A DNA stretch of 8,187 nt from Methylocystaceae bacterium (lineage in GTDB: Bacteria; Pseudomonadota; Alphaproteobacteria; Rhizobiales; Beijerinckiaceae). The notes below the pieces were generated by a model. It was not told the DNA's origin. It made no database searches and worked only from the letters and a program-made list of their open reading frames with translations. Both the position numbers and the translations under genes were made by a program. This document shows, piece after piece, positions 5,395 to 8,187 of this stretch (position 1 is its first letter; each line of letters begins with the position of its first letter). Where the stretch lies: positions 2,484 to 10,670 of the forward strand of contig PQAN01000336.1 in NCBI GenBank assembly GCA_003105285.1, given 5' to 3'.

Positions 5395-6360
5395 ATGTCG
5401 CAAACGAGCCCGCGCAAGGAGACCAGAGGAAGCCGTGAGGCCGCCGCGCCGGACAATGCGCTCGAGCGTCAGACGCCGCTCGTTCCGACCTCCTCCATCG
5501 CCGGACGGTCGCTCGTCATCGTCATCGCGATCATGACCTTTCTGGCCGCGCTCGCCGCCGGCGCCGCCCTGCTCGTCGCCGACGCCAGCGTCGATTGGCG
5601 CAACGAGGTGGCGCGCGAGGCGAGCGTCCAGATCCGCCCGGCGCCGGGCCGCGACATCGAGTCGGACGTCAAACGCGCCACCGCCATATTGGTCGCCGCC
5701 GACGGCGTTCGCGACGTGCGCGTCTATTCGAAGGCGGAGTCGGAAGCCCTGCTCGCGCCCTGGCTCGGACAGGGCCTCGATTTCGCCGAATTGCCGGCGC
5801 CGCGCATGATCGTCGTCAAGCTCGACGCCGAAAAGCGCGCCGATCTCGAGCGCCTGCGCAAGGAGCTGAGCGAGGCGACGCCGACGGCGGCGCTCGACGA
5901 TCATCGCCTGTGGGTGGAGCGGCTGGGGCAGATGGCGCGCACCGCCGTCGCCGTCGCCGTATTGATTTTCGTGCTGATCGTCGTCGCCATGGGGCTCGCC
6001 GTGGCTTTCGCGACGCGCGCGGCCATGGTCGGAAACCGCGAAATCATCGAGGTTCTGCATCTCGTCGGCGCGGCCGACAAATATATCGCCCGGCAGTTCC
6101 AGCGACGCTTTCTGGCGCTGGGGCTGCGCGGCGGCCTGCTCGGCGGCGGTTGCGCCATGATCTTCTTCCTCGCCAGCGGCTATTTGACGCGCCGCTGGAC
6201 AGCGACTCCAGGCGGCGATCAGCTCGAGGCGATGTTCGGCACCTTCGCGCTCGGTCCGCGCGGTTTCGTCGTCGTCGGCGTCATATCGGCGGCGGCCGCG
6301 CTGCTCACCGGATACATGTCGCAGGCGATCGTCTTCCGGCAATTGCGTCGGCTGGGCTGA
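5395..6360 (+). CDS. ftsX: Cell-division membrane protein FtsX
   Basis: A 321-residue membrane subunit of FtsEX. The topology fits FtsX: a cytoplasmic N-terminus of about 38 residues, TM1 near 39-62, a periplasmic domain at about 63-180 that should contact the hydrolase activator, TM2 near 183-205, then TM3 near 240-261 and TM4 near 289-308. The cytoplasmic loop after TM2 carries NREIIEVLHLVGAADKYIARQF (214-235), the conserved coupling region of FtsX (EI..L.L.GA...YI...F) that meets FtsE. The start is the ATG at 5395, with GAGG eight bases upstream overlapping the ftsE stop. An earlier in-frame ATG at 5329 lies inside ftsE and would add a tail without homology. Division FtsX proteins are often poorly conserved in the periplasmic domain, so the hydrolase partner cannot be told here. 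Confidence 0.93.
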   Translation: MSQTSPRKETRGSREAAAPDNALERQTPLVPTSSIAGRSLVIVIAIMTFLAALAAGAALLVADASVDWRNEVAREASVQIRPAPGRDIESDVKRATAILVAADGVRDVRVYSKAESEALLAPWLGQGLDFAELPAPRMIVVKLDAEKRADLERLRKELSEATPTAALDDHRLWVERLGQMARTAVAVAVLIFVLIVVAMGLAVAFATRAAMVGNREIIEVLHLVGAADKYIARQFQRRFLALGLRGGLLGGGCAMIFFLASGYLTRRWTATPGGDQLEAMFGTFALGPRGFVVVGVISAAAALLTGYMSQAIVFRQLRRLG

Positions 6361-6467
6361 GACCGGCCGAAAGCCGAATTCCTCCTTGGCGCCGCGCTGT
6401 GCTTAATCGCCCCGTTTTTTTAGTCTATGGTCGCTTTCGTCGAGAAAAGAACGGGACATCGAGGCGC
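6361..6467 (+). other. 107-base gap between ftsX and the DUF218 gene
   Basis: This gap holds a small hairpin CGGC-CGAAA-GCCG (6364-6376) just after the ftsX stop and a run of seven T residues (6415-6421). Only a 4-bp stem (GGCG 6388-6391 with CGCC 6408-6411) precedes the T-run, so it is at best a weak terminator. A weak promoter (TTAATC 6403-6408, 17-base spacer, TATGGT 6426-6431) is possible. A 14-codon ORF (6427-6471) ends in a GTGA overlap with the next start but has no Shine-Dalgarno sequence. Confidence 0.25.
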
Positions 6468-7199
6468 GTGACCGCAGGCGACCGAGAAGCGAGGGGACGA
6501 CGCTTCGCCGGGCTGAAGCGCTCGGCGTTCGCGGGCTTTTGCGTCGCCTGTTTCCTTCTATCGGCCTTCGTCGCCGGCTTCGTCGGCTTCGCCCTTTCGC
6601 TCGAGCGCGCCGAGACGACGCTGAGGGTCCGGGCCGATGGCGTCGTCGCGCTGACGGGCGGCAGCGATCGCGTCGTCGAGGCGGCGGAATTGCTCGCGAG
6701 AGGCCAGGCGCGCCGCCTGCTCATCACCGGCGTCAACAAATCGACGCGCGGCCACGTCCTCGCCAAGCGCCTGCCCGTCTCGCGCGACCTTTTCGACTGT
6801 TGCGTCGATCTCGGCTACGAGGCGCAGGACACGGCCGGAAACGCCCTGGAGACGCGCGACTGGGTCAAAGCGCGCGGCATCGGCGGTTCGCTCATCGTCG
6901 TGACCTCGAATTATCATATGCCGCGCGCCTTGGCGGAACTCTCCGCCGCTCTGCCGGAGATGGTTCTCTATCCCTTCCCGGTCGTCAGCGACCATGTGCA
7001 TGTCGCCGACTGGCCCCGCGACATCGGCGTCGCGCGATTGATCGCGGCGGAATATGTGAAATATCTCTATGCCCTAGCGAGAACCAGAGTGCTGGACGTA
7101 GCCTTCGGCTCCGACGCCGTTCGGGCGCTGGCTCCGGGACGCGGGAGTAAGGGCGCCGGAGCGAGACCATTCGCGTTCGGGCCCGTTATTTCCGCGTGA
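6468..7199 (+). CDS. YdcF/SanA/ElyC-type DUF218 membrane-anchored protein
   Basis: A 243-residue protein with an N-terminal cytoplasmic stretch (1-18), one hydrophobic helix at about 19-44 and a DUF218 domain in the periplasm. DUF218 landmarks are DGVVALTGGSDR at 57-68, RRLLITGVN at 82-90, DTAGNALETRDW at 121-132 (the family's xNTxENA segment), and LIVVTSNYHMPRALAEL at 142-158. DUF218 proteins include E. coli SanA (vancomycin sensitivity) and ElyC (envelope integrity), but the biochemical reaction is not settled. Position between ftsEX and plsC points to an envelope role. The start is GTG at 6468, the first start codon before the membrane helix in this frame apart from GTG 6399, which would add 23 residues lacking family character. 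The upstream GAGG (6461-6464) is only three bases from the GTG. The last 25 or so residues are Gly/Ala/Arg-rich and probably disordered. Confidence 0.86.
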   Translation: MTAGDREARGRRFAGLKRSAFAGFCVACFLLSAFVAGFVGFALSLERAETTLRVRADGVVALTGGSDRVVEAAELLARGQARRLLITGVNKSTRGHVLAKRLPVSRDLFDCCVDLGYEAQDTAGNALETRDWVKARGIGGSLIVVTSNYHMPRALAELSAALPEMVLYPFPVVSDHVHVADWPRDIGVARLIAAEYVKYLYALARTRVLDVAFGSDAVRALAPGRGSKGAGARPFAFGPVISA

Positions 7200-7252
7200 A
7201 AATGCTGTAGTAGGCAAGCCGTTCGACCGACCCGAAATCAGGCAATCCCGCA

Positions 7253-8029
7253 ATGCTCCTTCTGCGCTCGCTTCTGTTCAACCTCGCCTTCTATGTGAAT
7301 CTCATAGTGCTGATGACGATCTGGCTGCCGGCTCTGCTGATGCGCCGCCAGGCGTCTCTGGAGCTCGGCCGGGCCTGGGGCCGCACGTCCTTGTGGCTGC
7401 TGGACAAGATCGTCGGGCTGAAGGTGGAGTTTCGCGGCCTCGAGAATATTCCGCGAGGCGCGTTCATCGTCGCCTGCAAGCATCAATCGGTATGGGAGAC
7501 ATTCGTTCTGCCGATCAAATTTCCCGATTTCTCCTATATTCTGAAGCACGAACTGATCTTTATCCCATTTTTCGGCTGGTATCTTCTCAGCGCCGAGCAG
7601 ATCGCCATCGATCGCGCCAAGGGCGGCAAGATTTTGCCGGAGCTGACGCGCAAGGTGAAGGCTCTGTTCGAGCAGGGCCGGCAATTGTTCATCTTTCCGG
7701 AGGGAACGCGCCGGCCCGTTGGCGCGCCGCCGGAATATAAGTTCGGCATCGCGCATCTCTATCGTGAGACCGGCGCGCCCTGTCTGCCGGTGGCGCTCAA
7801 CTCCGGCCTGTTCTGGCCGCGCCGCACGATCCTGCGCCGCGCCGGCACGGTGGTCGTCGAATTTCTCCCGCCGATCCCGCCGGGGCTCGGGACGCGGGAG
7901 TTCTTCGACCTATTGCAGGACCGGATGGAGACGGCGACGGACAAACTCATCGACGAGGCGGTCGCGCGCGATCCGTCGCTCGCCGAGATCGTCGCGCGAA
8001 ATCGCCGGAAGGCGACGGCCGCCGCCTGA
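7253..8029 (+). CDS. plsC: 1-acyl-sn-glycerol-3-phosphate acyltransferase (PlsC type)
   Basis: A 258-residue inner-membrane acyltransferase that adds the second acyl chain to lysophosphatidic acid, giving phosphatidic acid, the precursor of membrane phospholipids. A hydrophobic helix at about 8-30 anchors it. The four acyltransferase motifs are visible in order: motif I KHQSVWET at 76-83 (catalytic H77; the second residue of HX4D is E82, a variant I recall as common in alphaproteobacteria), motif II IAIDR at 117-121, motif III FPEGTR at 148-153 followed by PEYKFGIAHLY (160-170), and motif IV LPVALNSG at 178-185. The ATG at 7253 gives the expected membrane N-terminus. The ribosome binding site is weak (AGGC about ten bases before). 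It sits 53 bases after the DUF218 gene on the same strand, so cotranscription is plausible. Some genomes encode several PlsC-like enzymes, so acyl specificity is not known. Confidence 0.95.
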   Translation: MLLLRSLLFNLAFYVNLIVLMTIWLPALLMRRQASLELGRAWGRTSLWLLDKIVGLKVEFRGLENIPRGAFIVACKHQSVWETFVLPIKFPDFSYILKHELIFIPFFGWYLLSAEQIAIDRAKGGKILPELTRKVKALFEQGRQLFIFPEGTRRPVGAPPEYKFGIAHLYRETGAPCLPVALNSGLFWPRRTILRRAGTVVVEFLPPIPPGLGTREFFDLLQDRMETATDKLIDEAVARDPSLAEIVARNRRKATAAA

Positions 8030-8030
8030 G

Positions 8031-8187
8031 CTACCGGCCGAAGGAGGTCAATTCCCTCGGCGCCGCGACGGGGCCGTTGCGGCGCAGCGGATAGTCCGCC
8101 TCGACGATATAGGGACCGCCGCCGACCGAATCGCGTGACGAATACAGGACGAATCGCGTCGCCTCGAAACGCAGCGGCGGGAAATAG
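8031..8187 (-). CDS. C-terminal end of an unrecognised protein (partial)
   Basis: An open frame enters from the right edge and stops with TAG at 8031-8033, giving the last 51 residues of a protein. The visible sequence begins YFPPLRFEATRFVLY, continues SSRDSVGGGPYIVEADYPLR and ends ELTSFGR. It has mixed polar and aromatic composition with no transmembrane helix and no motif I recognise. It is probably coding because it is open to the edge, has the codon bias of its neighbours and ends one base after the plsC stop in a tight convergent arrangement. The family cannot be assigned from this fragment. Confidence 0.5.
   Translation of the reverse strand, partial: YFPPLRFEATRFVLYSSRDSVGGGPYIVEADYPLRRNGPVAAPRELTSFGR

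Noticed and set aside
5293..6342. 349-codon minus-strand open frame opposite ftsX
   Set aside because: No hydrophobic or domain pattern, very rich in Arg, Asp and His; it mirrors ftsX codons.
5595..6467. Long upstream extension of the DUF218 reading frame through ftsX
   Set aside because: The translation over ftsX is Arg-rich shadow sequence; the membrane helix and domain begin only after GTG 6468.
8041..8048. AAGGAGGT, a perfect Shine-Dalgarno-like sequence on the plus strand
   Set aside because: No start codon follows at a usable distance and it lies within the coding end of the opposite gene.

Overview
The window is uniformly GC-rich and densely coding. Every recognisable protein is of alphaproteobacterial type. 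The divergent arrangement of a DUF3426-type membrane protein against ftsE-ftsX-(DUF218 protein)-plsC is, from memory, characteristic of Hyphomicrobiales. A methanotroph-like member (Methylocystaceae/Beijerinckiaceae) is a reasonable guess, but nothing in the window proves the genus. I see no rRNA, tRNA, CRISPR array, insertion sequence, integrase or other mobile-element signal.

Left half, all on the minus strand and read right to left. First comes a small single-pass DUF3426-like membrane protein (3972-4544) that lacks the N-terminal zinc ribbon I expect in its relatives. A dihydroorotase homologue (2629-3924) follows after 47 bases. It has lost most of its metal ligands and is probably a non-catalytic PyrC-type protein. 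After 253 bases holding small inverted repeats comes a complete TonB-dependent outer-membrane receptor (48-2375) with a signal peptide, a TonB-box-like segment, a plug and a C-terminal Phe. Its substrate cannot be told from sequence.

Right half, on the plus strand: ftsE (TTG start, 4722-5384), ftsX (5395-6360), a DUF218/YdcF-family membrane-anchored protein (GTG start, 6468-7199) and a PlsC-type acyltransferase (7253-8029). FtsEX is the ABC complex that couples division to peptidoglycan hydrolysis. DUF218 proteins of the SanA/ElyC type affect envelope integrity. PlsC makes phosphatidic acid. The run therefore reads as an envelope-growth and division module. The last 157 bases hold the 3' end of an unrecognised minus-strand gene, convergent with plsC.

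The control region is the 177-base divergent gap 4545-4721. It contains an 8-bp inverted repeat with a 14-base spacer, an extended -10-like element, and a short ORF with a good Shine-Dalgarno sequence whose stop overlaps the TTG start of ftsE. I do not see a clearly new biological system here. The points most worth following are the degenerate dihydroorotase away from any visible pyrB, the missing zinc ribbon, and the control of ftsE.
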